Below, piece after piece: positions 26,878-34,787 of a stretch of DNA of 64,000 bases (position 1 is the stretch's first letter; every line of letters begins with the position of its first letter). The stretch is from JABMNT01 sp048262655 (GTDB taxonomy: Bacteria > Pseudomonadota > Alphaproteobacteria > Rhodospirillales > Casp-alpha2), in the NCBI GenBank assembly GCA_048262655.1, contig JBLXEY010000002.1:62001-126000 (forward strand), read 5' to 3'. Under the pieces are notes generated by a model that saw only the letters and a program-made list of their open reading frames with translations, was not told where the DNA came from and searched no databases. The position numbers and the translations under genes were made by a program.

Positions 26878-28224
26878 CTAGATCATGTTTTTAATATCTG
26901 AGGCGAATGTCGGAAAAGCGAAATGATTGTTTTTCAGTTTACGCGAAGCGATCCCGTATTTCATCGCCATGGCGAAGATGTGAATAAGGTCTTCGCCGTG
27001 ATGCCCTACCATGTGTGCACCAAGGATTTGATCCGTATCTTCGTCGATAATGATTTTTGCATAAGCGATTGTCTCCGCGTAGGTTTTACCGGAAAACCAG
27101 CCGGTCATGTCGCTTTCCGTGACCTTGATATTGAGGCTTTTGTCTCTGGCAGATTGTTCGGTCATACCGACCATGCTTAATGCGGGTACGGTGTAGATAG
27201 CGCTGGGAATAAATCGGTAATCAGGCTCGAGGCGTGGACCATTGACAATATTCTGGCCAACAATGCGGCCTTCATAGGTGGCAACAGGCGATAGCTGAAC
27301 TGAGCCGGTAAGAGCATCACCACAGACCCAGACAGCAGGATTTGAGATGGATCGCAGGTGGTCGTCGAGATGGATGGCAAATCTATCGTGTTTGACGTTG
27401 CCAGCTTCCAGGTCTAGGTGCTCAACATTGGCGACCCGACCAGCTCCGTTGACCACCCGATCCGCCGTTATAACGTGCTCTCGGTCATCGATACTGTAAA
27501 TGACATTAAGTTGGCTTCCCGCAAGACTCACTTCCCGGATCGTGACACCGGTCTTTATCGTGACACCGAGACGTTCTGTCTCATCTTGCAATGCGGTGAC
27601 GGCACCCTGATCCAGTTGCGGCAGCAAGTTCGGCATGGCCTCAAGAATTGTCACTTTCGTTCCAGCACGGGCATAAACATGACTGAATTCAAGAGCAATG
27701 ACGCCCCCGCCGATGAAGACGATTTCTTTGGGTTGTAATTCTTCCGAAAGGATATCTTCGGAAGTGATCATGTATTCGGCACCCTTGATCGGCAGTCGAC
27801 GTGGGGTCGATCCTGTCGCAATAACGATGTTGTCTGCGTAAAGGGTCCGACCGTCGACAGTAATCGAGTTAGGACCATTGAAGAACGCTTCTCCGCGATA
27901 AACGTCACCCCGTTTCTCAGCAAGGCTTTCCATGGCTTCAGGAATTGGCGCGACCATCGATTTTTCACGTTGGATCAGCTGCTGCCAATCAAGTTTTGCT
28001 TTACCTACCTTGATTCCATGTCGGCTAGCTCGATCAATTTCGTGAAGTGCATGGGCAGCCGCAACGAGAACTTTCTTGGGCGTGCATCCCCGATTTGGGC
28101 ACGTGCCGCCGAATTCACGGTTTTCGATAAATGCGATACTCTTGCCAGCTTCATGGGCAATTGCGGACACTCCGAAGCCGGCGTTACCACCGCCAATGAT
28201 AATGATATCATATTTTTGTGCCAT
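26878..28224 (-). CDS. FAD-dependent pyridine nucleotide-disulfide oxidoreductase (class I-like)
   Basis: A 448-residue flavoprotein related to glutathione reductase and lipoamide dehydrogenase. It has the FAD motif IIIGGGNAGFG (8-18), the redox-active pair C42/C47 in GTCPNRGCTPKK, a second nucleotide motif IGGGVIALEFSHVYARAG and the FAD-binding VWVCGDALTG. The C-terminal catalytic HPTxxE of true disulfide reductases is replaced by FPTFASD, so the usual His-Glu pair is missing and the substrate is unlikely to be glutathione or lipoamide. Fourth gene of the TetR-linked operon. Confidence 0.85.
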   Translation of the reverse strand: MAQKYDIIIIGGGNAGFGVSAIAHEAGKSIAFIENREFGGTCPNRGCTPKKVLVAAAHALHEIDRASRHGIKVGKAKLDWQQLIQREKSMVAPIPEAMESLAEKRGDVYRGEAFFNGPNSITVDGRTLYADNIVIATGSTPRRLPIKGAEYMITSEDILSEELQPKEIVFIGGGVIALEFSHVYARAGTKVTILEAMPNLLPQLDQGAVTALQDETERLGVTIKTGVTIREVSLAGSQLNVIYSIDDREHVITADRVVNGAGRVANVEHLDLEAGNVKHDRFAIHLDDHLRSISNPAVWVCGDALTGSVQLSPVATYEGRIVGQNIVNGPRLEPDYRFIPSAIYTVPALSMVGMTEQSARDKSLNIKVTESDMTGWFSGKTYAETIAYAKIIIDEDTDQILGAHMVGHHGEDLIHIFAMAMKYGIASRKLKNNHFAFPTFASDIKNMI

Positions 28225-28269
28225 TTTTATTCTCCAGTACTGTATTGTGAACGATTGATTTGACGTTCC

Positions 28270-28734
28270 TTACAATCCCAAGGCAGAAAGCTCAGGGTGC
28301 TCATCAGGGCGACGGCCTAGAGGCCAATAAAATTTACGATCATTTTCTGTGATCGACTGATCGTTGATACTGGCGATACGCCTCCGCATCAGCCCATCAG
28401 CGGTAAACTCCCAGTTTTCGTTCCCATAGGATCGAAACCAATCCCCATCAGCGTCGTGCCATTCATACGCAAACCGAACCGCTATGCGGTTATCTTGAAA
28501 CGCCCAAAGTTCCTTGATCAGTCTATATTCACGTTCGCGCTGCCATTTTTCGGACAGGAAACGTTCTATCGCTCCCCTACCTGATAAAAACACTGAGCGA
28601 TTTCGCCATTGGCTGTCTTCAGTGTAGGCCAGTGCTACTTTTGACGGGTCTCTTGAGTTCCAGCCGTCTTCCGCAGCACGGACTTTTTGAATGGCAGTTT
28701 CTTCATTGAATGGGGGAAGTGGTGGACGGGTCAT
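28270..28734 (-). CDS. DUF1348/NTF2-like protein
   Basis: A 154-residue protein with the strong DUF1348 pattern: AEDGWNSRDPSKVALAYT, SQWRNRSVFLSGR, FLSEKWQREREYRL and FRSYGNENWEF, and a final RRPDEHPELSALGL tail. The fold is NTF2-like; activity is unknown. It is the third gene of the operon, preceded by a copy of the two-hairpin repeat and followed after 45 bp by the flavoprotein gene. Confidence 0.85.
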   Translation of the reverse strand: MTRPPLPPFNEETAIQKVRAAEDGWNSRDPSKVALAYTEDSQWRNRSVFLSGRGAIERFLSEKWQREREYRLIKELWAFQDNRIAVRFAYEWHDADGDWFRSYGNENWEFTADGLMRRRIASINDQSITENDRKFYWPLGRRPDEHPELSALGL

Positions 28735-28890
28735 TTTATGGGTCCTGTTTGTTGTGTGGTGAAAGGGTGTCTCCGGCCAAACGCAGGGGGGACGAATGAC
28801 CGGAGATGTGCGCCGAACATAGGGGGACGTTAACGGCGCGTGGGATATGGGTTAGTAGAACTTGGCAGCTTTGATGGATTGTGTGTCCAT
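28735..28890 (-). repeat. Two-hairpin intergenic repeat, copy 1
   Basis: Between the AhpD-like and DUF1348 genes. Hairpin A is GCGCCG (28810-28815) with CGGCGC (28834-28839), 18-base loop. Hairpin B is CTCCGGCCA (28771-28779) with TGACCGGAG (28797-28805), one mismatch. The same pair in the same order and loop size occurs at 29467-29585, with clear sequence similarity in between. No T runs follow, so transcript processing or stability is more likely than termination. Confidence 0.7.
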
Positions 28891-29466
28891 TTATGCTGCG
28901 TCTACCTGGCTATTGACCGGGCCATTCCAAATGTTTGGGAGGAATGCATCATCAATATCTGTTTGGGTAATGTGGTTCGTATAGTTCGACATTACCTTCA
29001 GGCTGGTGCCAAGAATAATTTCCAAAACGGTTTGCAGGGAGTAACCAGCCGCCAAAAAGGTGTCGATATCGTGATCGTCAGGCCATCCACGTTTTTCATT
29101 TACGATCGCGGAGAAAATACGCAGCGCCTCCAGCTTCTGATCAGCGATCGGCGTATTCTCACGTAACGCCTTGATAATATCAGAGGGGACATTTGCCATT
29201 TGTGAAATGGTTGTATGGGCCGCCATGCAGTAGGTGCAGTTGTTCAAGCGATTATTGGTCATCAGAATGATTTGGCGTTCTGTCTCAGATAAATTCGTTT
29301 TGTCGAAAATATCTGCCAAAGTCATATATCCTTCAAGCAGAGCTGGCGCGTGAGCCATGTTGCCAAGCAAGTTCGGTATGAACGAATAGGCATCCTTTGC
29401 ACCCTGCAAAAAACGTTTGGAGCCTTCGGGGGCAGAATCAATTGTATGGGTTTTGAATTGGGTCAT
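28891..29466 (-). CDS. AhpD-like carboxymuconolactone decarboxylase family protein
   Basis: A 191-residue all-helical protein. The redox motif CTYCMAAH (C77, C80, H84) matches AhpD-type peroxidase/thiol-redox centres rather than the decarboxylase branch. ATG 29466 is chosen because AAAAGGAC precedes it at the right spacing; the ATG six codons upstream contains that site. It is the second gene of the TetR-linked operon and is flanked on both sides by the two-hairpin repeat. Confidence 0.85.
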   Translation of the reverse strand: MTQFKTHTIDSAPEGSKRFLQGAKDAYSFIPNLLGNMAHAPALLEGYMTLADIFDKTNLSETERQIILMTNNRLNNCTYCMAAHTTISQMANVPSDIIKALRENTPIADQKLEALRIFSAIVNEKRGWPDDHDIDTFLAAGYSLQTVLEIILGTSLKVMSNYTNHITQTDIDDAFLPNIWNGPVNSQVDAA

Positions 29467-29585
29467 AAACTTAGTCCTTTTCATTACTTGGAGATTGAGG
29501 GTCTCCGGTCATTTGCGGGGAAGTCAGATGACCGGAGACGTTTGCGCCGAACATTAGGAGACAAAAACGGCGCTTGGGGATTGGA
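29467..29585 (-). repeat. Two-hairpin intergenic repeat, copy 2
   Basis: Between the isochorismatase-like and AhpD-like genes. Hairpin A is GCGCCG (29544-29549) with CGGCGC (29568-29573), 18-base loop. Hairpin B is GTCTCCGGTCAT (29501-29512) with ATGACCGGAGAC (29528-29539), a perfect 12-bp stem. The element begins just after the upstream stop codon and ends near the next ribosome site, like copy 1. Confidence 0.72.
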
Positions 29586-30383
29586 TTAGTTGACGGCGGC
29601 AGCCTCAATTGCTGCGACCGCAGAAGCTGTATCGGTTACGTGACTTGCGATCATGCGGAAATTGATAAGAGCGGCTTCGTAACCGTCATAGCCAGGAACT
29701 TGAGCAGCAGCTGTCGCATCGGTAACAACCATGACTTCAAACCCTTCTTCCACTAGGGCACGCATGTGAGATTCTGTGCATAAATTGGCGGACATACCGG
29801 CAATAATGACTTTGTCGATTCCTTGTTTACGCATTTGTAAAACCAGATCGTTGCTTTCGGGGCCGAATACTTTGTGGGGGCTGGTAACAACAGTTTTTCC
29901 GTCGTTGATGTATTTCTTGTACTGGTCGAGCCAATCGGCACCGGATCCTTCGAATCCGGCAGTATCAAGTGGACTTTTGCGATTAAACATCCCGATCTTG
30001 TGCATCAATGTTTCAAGCGCTCCTTCGAATTTCCAACCGTGATCATGCGGATAATAATAGTGCGGTGAGACAAACACGGGCATGTCCGTTGCCTTGGCCG
30101 CTGCGAACAGCTGATCAATGTGTTTAACCGTGCCATTGGCTTCGATGTTTTTACCGACCACACCCCAGGTAACGCCATCCGGGCTCAAGAAGTCGATTTG
30201 TGGATCGGTAACCAAAAGCGCAGTTCTGCCTTGAACAATCTCGAACCCTGGATCGGGCAGGCCGCTGTTATCTGCGAAGACATCATCGCCAACCATCGAA
30301 ATTGCCAGCGCTGCTGCCGCAGAGATCGCAATAACGCCTGCGCGAATGTTGTTCCATGTAAAATCAGTCATATAGGTCTTCAT
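29586..30383 (-). CDS. Isochorismatase-family cysteine hydrolase with N-terminal membrane/signal segment
   Basis: A 265-residue protein. Residues 14-37 form a hydrophobic segment ending near VFA/DNS, consistent with export or membrane anchoring, unusual for this mostly cytoplasmic family. The catalytic triad is present: D60 in LLVTDPQIDF, K171 in SPHKVFGP and C202 in AGMSANLCTES. ATG 30383 is used because GGAGA lies 6 bases upstream and is contained in the next in-frame ATG. It is the first gene of a four-gene minus-strand operon that also has AhpD-like, DUF1348 and flavoprotein genes. Confidence 0.8.
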   Translation of the reverse strand: MKTYMTDFTWNNIRAGVIAISAAAALAISMVGDDVFADNSGLPDPGFEIVQGRTALLVTDPQIDFLSPDGVTWGVVGKNIEANGTVKHIDQLFAAAKATDMPVFVSPHYYYPHDHGWKFEGALETLMHKIGMFNRKSPLDTAGFEGSGADWLDQYKKYINDGKTVVTSPHKVFGPESNDLVLQMRKQGIDKVIIAGMSANLCTESHMRALVEEGFEVMVVTDATAAAQVPGYDGYEAALINFRMIASHVTDTASAVAAIEAAAVN

Positions 30384-30436
30384 TGTGTTCTCCATTTTCT
30401 ATTCAGCGCATCGCGCTGTGTTGCTGTATTCAAAAA

Positions 30437-30485
30437 TGTACCGATCAGTACACCTTATAATTATAAAAAAGTACAGATCGGTACA
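30437..30485. promoter_or_regulatory. Paired TetR-type operators
   Basis: TGTACCGATCAGTACA (30437-30452) and AGTACAGATCGGTACA (30470-30485) are near-palindromes centred on GATC. Each matches the reverse complement of the other at 14 of 16 bases, with centres 33 bp apart. They lie between the divergent isochorismatase operon and the tetR gene, so they are the best candidate binding sites for that regulator. Confidence 0.72.
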
Positions 30486-30628
30486 TATTGTCAATCAAAT
30501 ATTTTATATTTTTATCGGAAATGTTTTGGTTATCTATTTAAAACATTGAAATAAATAAATATATTTTTTACGTTTTATGGAATATAGTTTATATTGGTTT
30601 ACTGTTCGGTAATCTTTAGGAGCTGAAA

Positions 30629-31192
30629 ATGAGGCAAACAAAACGTGATGAGCTGGTACAGAAGGCTCTTCAGGTGTTTTATCAGAATGGATTCAATGCG
30701 ACCGGTATGGATAAACTTGTCGCAGAGACCGGCATTTCCAAGACATCCATGTATAAGCATTTTCGTACTAAGGAGGATCTCATTCTTGCCGTGCTGCGCT
30801 TACGTGATGAGCTTTTCCGGAACTGGCTTTACCGTCGGATGGAAGAACTGGCAGAGACGTCTGAACAGCAACTTATTGCAATGTTTGATGCCCTCGAAGA
30901 GTGGTTTGCCGAAGCGGGTTATCGGGGATGTATGTTCATAAAGGCATCTTCGGAATTTCAGGATGTTGATCATCCCATTCACATGCAATCAGCCGACCAC
31001 AAACGAATGCTTGAAAGCCATTTCACGAAATTAGCTACGCAAGCGGGTCTCCAGGAACCTGAAATGGTTGCACGCCAAATCCTGCTTCTAAAAGAAGGCG
31101 CCATCGTGACGGCTCATTTGGGACATACAGAGAATCCGGCACAAGATGCTAAATCAGCGGCAATTTTGTTACTTAAAACAAATTCCGAATAG
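30629..31192 (+). CDS. TetR-family transcriptional regulator
   Basis: A 187-residue repressor-type regulator. The N-terminal HTH reads NGFNATGMDKLVAETGISKTS with the usual MYKHFRTKEDL following, and the C-terminal ligand domain contains YRGCMFIKASSEF, typical of the TetR_C group with a central cysteine. It is divergent from the redox operon and flanks two near-palindromic operators, so it probably controls that operon and itself. Ligand unknown; an electrophile or quinone would fit the neighbouring enzymes. Confidence 0.88.
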   Translation: MRQTKRDELVQKALQVFYQNGFNATGMDKLVAETGISKTSMYKHFRTKEDLILAVLRLRDELFRNWLYRRMEELAETSEQQLIAMFDALEEWFAEAGYRGCMFIKASSEFQDVDHPIHMQSADHKRMLESHFTKLATQAGLQEPEMVARQILLLKEGAIVTAHLGHTENPAQDAKSAAILLLKTNSE

Positions 31193-31312
31193 CTGATTGC
31201 GGGCTCTTTGTGAATAGCAACGGAGACCCAATTTGTCTTAGCCAAGTGCCAAGTTTTGAGCCCTTGAAAAGCAAGGAAAATGGCCCATAGTTATTATTAT
31301 TTCTTTTCCAGC

Positions 31313-32647
31313 TTAGTTGTGTGCCAGCAACTTCCGCGCGGCGCGGAACAAGTCGGCGTCCCTGCCCCGTCGGCCAATTAACTGGACACCAATTGGCATT
31401 CCATTTGGTCCCGTCATCAGCGGTAACGATAGGGTTGGTACGCCAATCAGGGTCCACATGCGTTGAAACGCGGCGTTGCCGGTCGATTGTAATCCCAGAA
31501 GAGCTTCGCCTGTGGCCGCAGCAGTGATCATGACGTCATAGTGACCTAACAATTGATCGACGGCATGGTTTAAGGAGCCCACCAGCTCAGAGGCTTCGAC
31601 ATAAGCTTCCGCAGAGATATCACGCCCTGCTTCTATCCGTTCCTGAGTTTCCGGCATGATTTGATCACGATGGTCCAGATAATAGGATGAGAGATTATGC
31701 CACAGGCTAACATCCATGACGGTTGCCTGTGCATCAAGCGCGCGATCAAAGATACCACCGAGCTCCACTTCCTGAACGGCGTCTCCCAGTGTTTGAAGGT
31801 AACCCTCCATAACGCCTGTCAGATAGTCCTCTGCTTGCGCCCACGGGGGGCCTTTGACAAAAGCCAGGTTCAGCGGGTCTTGTGATGGTGTCTCGGCAAC
31901 GGCATCGATGAGCCCTGCCCCGCTATGGGACCGCATATCAAAATCAGCGGCGTCATAAACCATCAACGTATCGGCAATCAGTGCCAGATCTTCGAGCGAG
32001 TTTGCATAAACTCCTAAATGATCAAGTGGCCGCGATATAATGAACACGCCTTTGCGGGATATGCATCCATAGGTCGGTTTATAGCCAAAGACGCCGCAAT
32101 AAGAAGCGGGACGCAAAACAGAACCGCCGGTTTGAGAACCGATGGCCAGTGGCACCATATGATCCGCCACCGAAGCTGCTGACCCCGAGGATGATCCGCC
32201 CGGTGTGCGTTTTGGATCGTGCGGATTGGTGGTGCCCCGTTGTCCGGTTAAAGCAAACTCTGTTGTGATGGTTTTGCCCAATATGATTGCACCGGCATGA
32301 CGCAACAGGGCCACCGCCGTTGCGTCATTTGCCGGACGTCGACCCCGGAAATGGTCCGAACCGCATTCGGTCGGCATATCGGCTGTATCGATGATGTCTT
32401 TCAAACCGACCGGCACGCCATGTAGCGGGCCAAGGTCTTCTCCGCTGGCGCGTTTGGCATCAGCCTTTTTGGCTTGTTGGATGGCCAACCCCGGGTCACA
32501 AAAGGCCCAGGCCTTTACCGTGCCTTCGCGGTCGTCTATCCGACTCAAACAAGCCCGAACGACTTGTTCTGAAGTGACTGTGCCGCTGCGGATCGCGGTG
32601 GCCATTTCACTGGCACTCTTCAAGTTTAAGGCGACGGGCTCGACCAT
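31313..32647 (-). CDS. Amidase signature family hydrolase
   Basis: A 444-residue amide hydrolase. The Ser-cisSer-Lys triad is visible: K83 in GVPVGLKDII, the serine-rich PGGSSSGSAASVA loop (149-161) with the cis-Ser, and nucleophile S176 in SQTGGSVLRPA. Length is typical for the free enzymes rather than GatA. It diverges from the thioesterase and dehydrogenase genes that follow, at the edge of a catabolic block. Substrate not predictable. Confidence 0.85.
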   Translation of the reverse strand: MVEPVALNLKSASEMATAIRSGTVTSEQVVRACLSRIDDREGTVKAWAFCDPGLAIQQAKKADAKRASGEDLGPLHGVPVGLKDIIDTADMPTECGSDHFRGRRPANDATAVALLRHAGAIILGKTITTEFALTGQRGTTNPHDPKRTPGGSSSGSAASVADHMVPLAIGSQTGGSVLRPASYCGVFGYKPTYGCISRKGVFIISRPLDHLGVYANSLEDLALIADTLMVYDAADFDMRSHSGAGLIDAVAETPSQDPLNLAFVKGPPWAQAEDYLTGVMEGYLQTLGDAVQEVELGGIFDRALDAQATVMDVSLWHNLSSYYLDHRDQIMPETQERIEAGRDISAEAYVEASELVGSLNHAVDQLLGHYDVMITAAATGEALLGLQSTGNAAFQRMWTLIGVPTLSLPLMTGPNGMPIGVQLIGRRGRDADLFRAARKLLAHN

Positions 32648-32703
32648 CTTTTGTCTCCGGTGCTCTGTTGCAATTAACCCAATTAACGGGCAAAAGTCTT
32701 TTC

Positions 32704-33171
32704 ATGGAAAACGATACACTTGATTTGAAGGACCGGACAAGCTTTCGGTTCTGGACCCCGGTCACCATCCGCTTTTCGGATCAGGACCCATTGGGCCATG
32801 TGAACAATGTCGCCTATGCGGCATATATTGAAGCGGCGCGCACGATGTTCTTGGGCGGGCTGCTTGATCCGGTTGAAAACCCCGGAATCGATTTCATTCT
32901 GGCGCGTGTGGTCATCGACTACATCAAGGAAACCCACTATCCGGGCACGGTTGATGTGGGCGGGCGTGTTTTGAAGCTGGGCACCAAGTCGATTACGACC
33001 GGCTACGGCGTTTTTGTTGGCGATGACTGCGTTGCGACAAGTGAGGGAGTGAACGTATTTTTCTCTGCCCATGATCGCAAAACCATCGCTATTCCCGATA
33101 GCGTCCGCGCCAATCTGGAAACTGACCCCATGCAGGAACACAATACCCGCGGCTATGTACGGGGATACTAG
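32704..33171 (+). CDS. Acyl-CoA thioesterase, 4HBT hot-dog fold
   Basis: A 155-residue hot-dog-fold enzyme that hydrolyses acyl-CoA thioesters. The active-site helix motif TIRFSDQDPLGHVNNVAYAA (21-40) contains the catalytic Asp (D28) and the conserved HVNN. ATG 32704 gives the usual N-terminus; the in-frame extension upstream overlaps the promoter side of the divergent amidase. The dehydrogenase gene starts 8 bp after it, so the two are co-transcribed. Confidence 0.83.
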   Translation: MENDTLDLKDRTSFRFWTPVTIRFSDQDPLGHVNNVAYAAYIEAARTMFLGGLLDPVENPGIDFILARVVIDYIKETHYPGTVDVGGRVLKLGTKSITTGYGVFVGDDCVATSEGVNVFFSAHDRKTIAIPDSVRANLETDPMQEHNTRGYVRGY

Positions 33172-33179
33172 GAGTTATT

Positions 33180-34181
33180 ATGGCCAAAGTTAAATCCGCA
33201 CTTTTTCATAATTACCCGGCAGTTGATGGCGTCGTTTATCCGGAGGCGACGTTGGCGAGGATTGCTGAGCTGACAGATTTTTACCCGGAACGGATTGATG
33301 CGGAGAACTTCGATCAGCACGCCCCTGCGCTGGCGGACGTTGAGGTGATTTTTGCGACCTGGGGCATGGTCTGTTTTGAGGAGCGGCATTTTCAGGCGAT
33401 GCCAAAGCTGAAAGCTGTATTTTATGCGGCTGGTAATGTGAAGGCCTTTGCCCAACCGCTGTTGGATCATGACGTGATATTGGTTAGCGCATGGCAGGCC
33501 AACGCGATCCCGGTTGCCGAGATGTGTTTATCGCAAATCCTGTTGTCGTTGCGGGGGTACTTTCGCTCTGTCCGCCAATATCGGGATACCAAACAGCTTT
33601 CTGCCAAGGCATACCATCGTCCCGGTGTGCATGGGGAAACCATCGGTATGCTTGGGATGGGGAAAATTGGAACGCGGACACGATACCTATTGAAAGACTA
33701 TCCGCTGAACGTCATCGCTTATGATCCCTTCTTGACGGATGAACGGGCGCGAGAGCTGGATATTGAAAACGTCACGATGGAGGATGTCTTCAAGCGTTCA
33801 GCCGTTGTCCTCAATCATATTCCTGATATCCCTTCGACCCGGCTCGTACTGAATGCCAGTCATTTCGAAAGCATGCGCGAAGGTGCTACGTTCATCAACA
33901 CCGGCCGCGGCGCACAGGTCATTGAGGCGGATTTGCTGCGTGTGATGAGCGAACGCCCGGACTTAACAGCGCTTTTGGACGTTACGGACCCGGAGCCGCC
34001 GACAGATGATTCTGCCTTTTGGGATCTGCCCAACATCATCAACAGCCCGCACATCGGCGGCACCATTGGCGATGAGGTTACCCGTTTATCTGACTTGGTG
34101 ATCGAAGAGTTCGAGCGCTGGGCAGCAGGCAAGCCACTCACCCAGCAGGTCACTGCAAAAGTCTTTGAGACGATGGGTTAA
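33180..34181 (+). CDS. D-isomer-specific 2-hydroxyacid dehydrogenase
   Basis: A 333-residue NAD-dependent enzyme. The nucleotide-binding motif IGMLGMGKIGT lies at 155-165. The catalytic residues are R243 (NTGRGAQ), E272 (DPEPP) and H291 (SPHIGG). The region around residue 80-90 (YAAGNVKAF) takes the place of the usual VGxDxID substrate loop. It probably converts a 2-hydroxyacid and its 2-oxo acid, fitting the hydro-lyase genes that lie convergent to it. Second gene of a two-gene operon. Confidence 0.85.
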   Translation: MAKVKSALFHNYPAVDGVVYPEATLARIAELTDFYPERIDAENFDQHAPALADVEVIFATWGMVCFEERHFQAMPKLKAVFYAAGNVKAFAQPLLDHDVILVSAWQANAIPVAEMCLSQILLSLRGYFRSVRQYRDTKQLSAKAYHRPGVHGETIGMLGMGKIGTRTRYLLKDYPLNVIAYDPFLTDERARELDIENVTMEDVFKRSAVVLNHIPDIPSTRLVLNASHFESMREGATFINTGRGAQVIEADLLRVMSERPDLTALLDVTDPEPPTDDSAFWDLPNIINSPHIGGTIGDEVTRLSDLVIEEFERWAAGKPLTQQVTAKVFETMG

Positions 34182-34225
34182 GGCCATACTCCTAAAAGAT
34201 CAGGCAGCAACATGGGTTGTCGTAC

Positions 34226-34693
34226 TCAGCGATATTTTGCCGCCGTAATAAACTCGCCAAAGCTCTCGCACCAGATCAACACCGTGTTATAGGCGGAAAC
34301 ATCAACACCTGCAGGCACAGTGACAATAAATCCGTCAAAGGTTTTCACATCGCCGATTTGTTTCGATTGGTCTTTAACTGCCACAAAACCGGCTTCGTCC
34401 TCAACAAAGCTTTTCACCAGATAAACTTTATAGTCGGGGCCCGGCGCCATCTTTCCCTGATGGACAATTTGACTTGCCGAGACGCTCACGGTCCCCTCGC
34501 CCCAATGCAGGAAATCGCTTCCTGCAAGTTCGCGGGTAAAAGAGGCCTCGAACATGGCTTGCTTAGCGCTATCCGCCAAAGCTGAACGATCTACGCTTGG
34601 GGGGGCTGTGATGATCGGGAGAAGATAAATGCCAAGAGCAAAGCCTACGGCCAAAGCACCCGCATGTGTTCCAAGTAGCAGAATCCAGCGCAT
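34226..34693 (-). CDS. DM13-domain protein, membrane anchored
   Basis: A 155-residue protein with an N-terminal transmembrane/signal segment (about 3-28) and a DM13 domain. The conserved cysteine is in LIWCESFGEFITAAKY near the C-terminus, with the YKVYLVKS core before it. DM13 domains are proposed to have a redox role linked to this cysteine. Three ATG codons occur in a row (34699, 34696, 34693); the third is at the best distance from GGGGA, so 34693 is used, with low certainty. It follows the MmgE/PrpD gene by 94 bp. Confidence 0.78.
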   Translation of the reverse strand: MRWILLLGTHAGALAVGFALGIYLLPIITAPPSVDRSALADSAKQAMFEASFTRELAGSDFLHWGEGTVSVSASQIVHQGKMAPGPDYKVYLVKSFVEDEAGFVAVKDQSKQIGDVKTFDGFIVTVPAGVDVSAYNTVLIWCESFGEFITAAKYR

Positions 34694-34787
34694 CATCATT
34701 CCCCGTGTTAAAGGTTCAAAATAATTAAAGGGGTAGCACAGGTCGGAACCGAGTTCAAAGGAAACACCTCTCCCCTAAACGTCCCTG

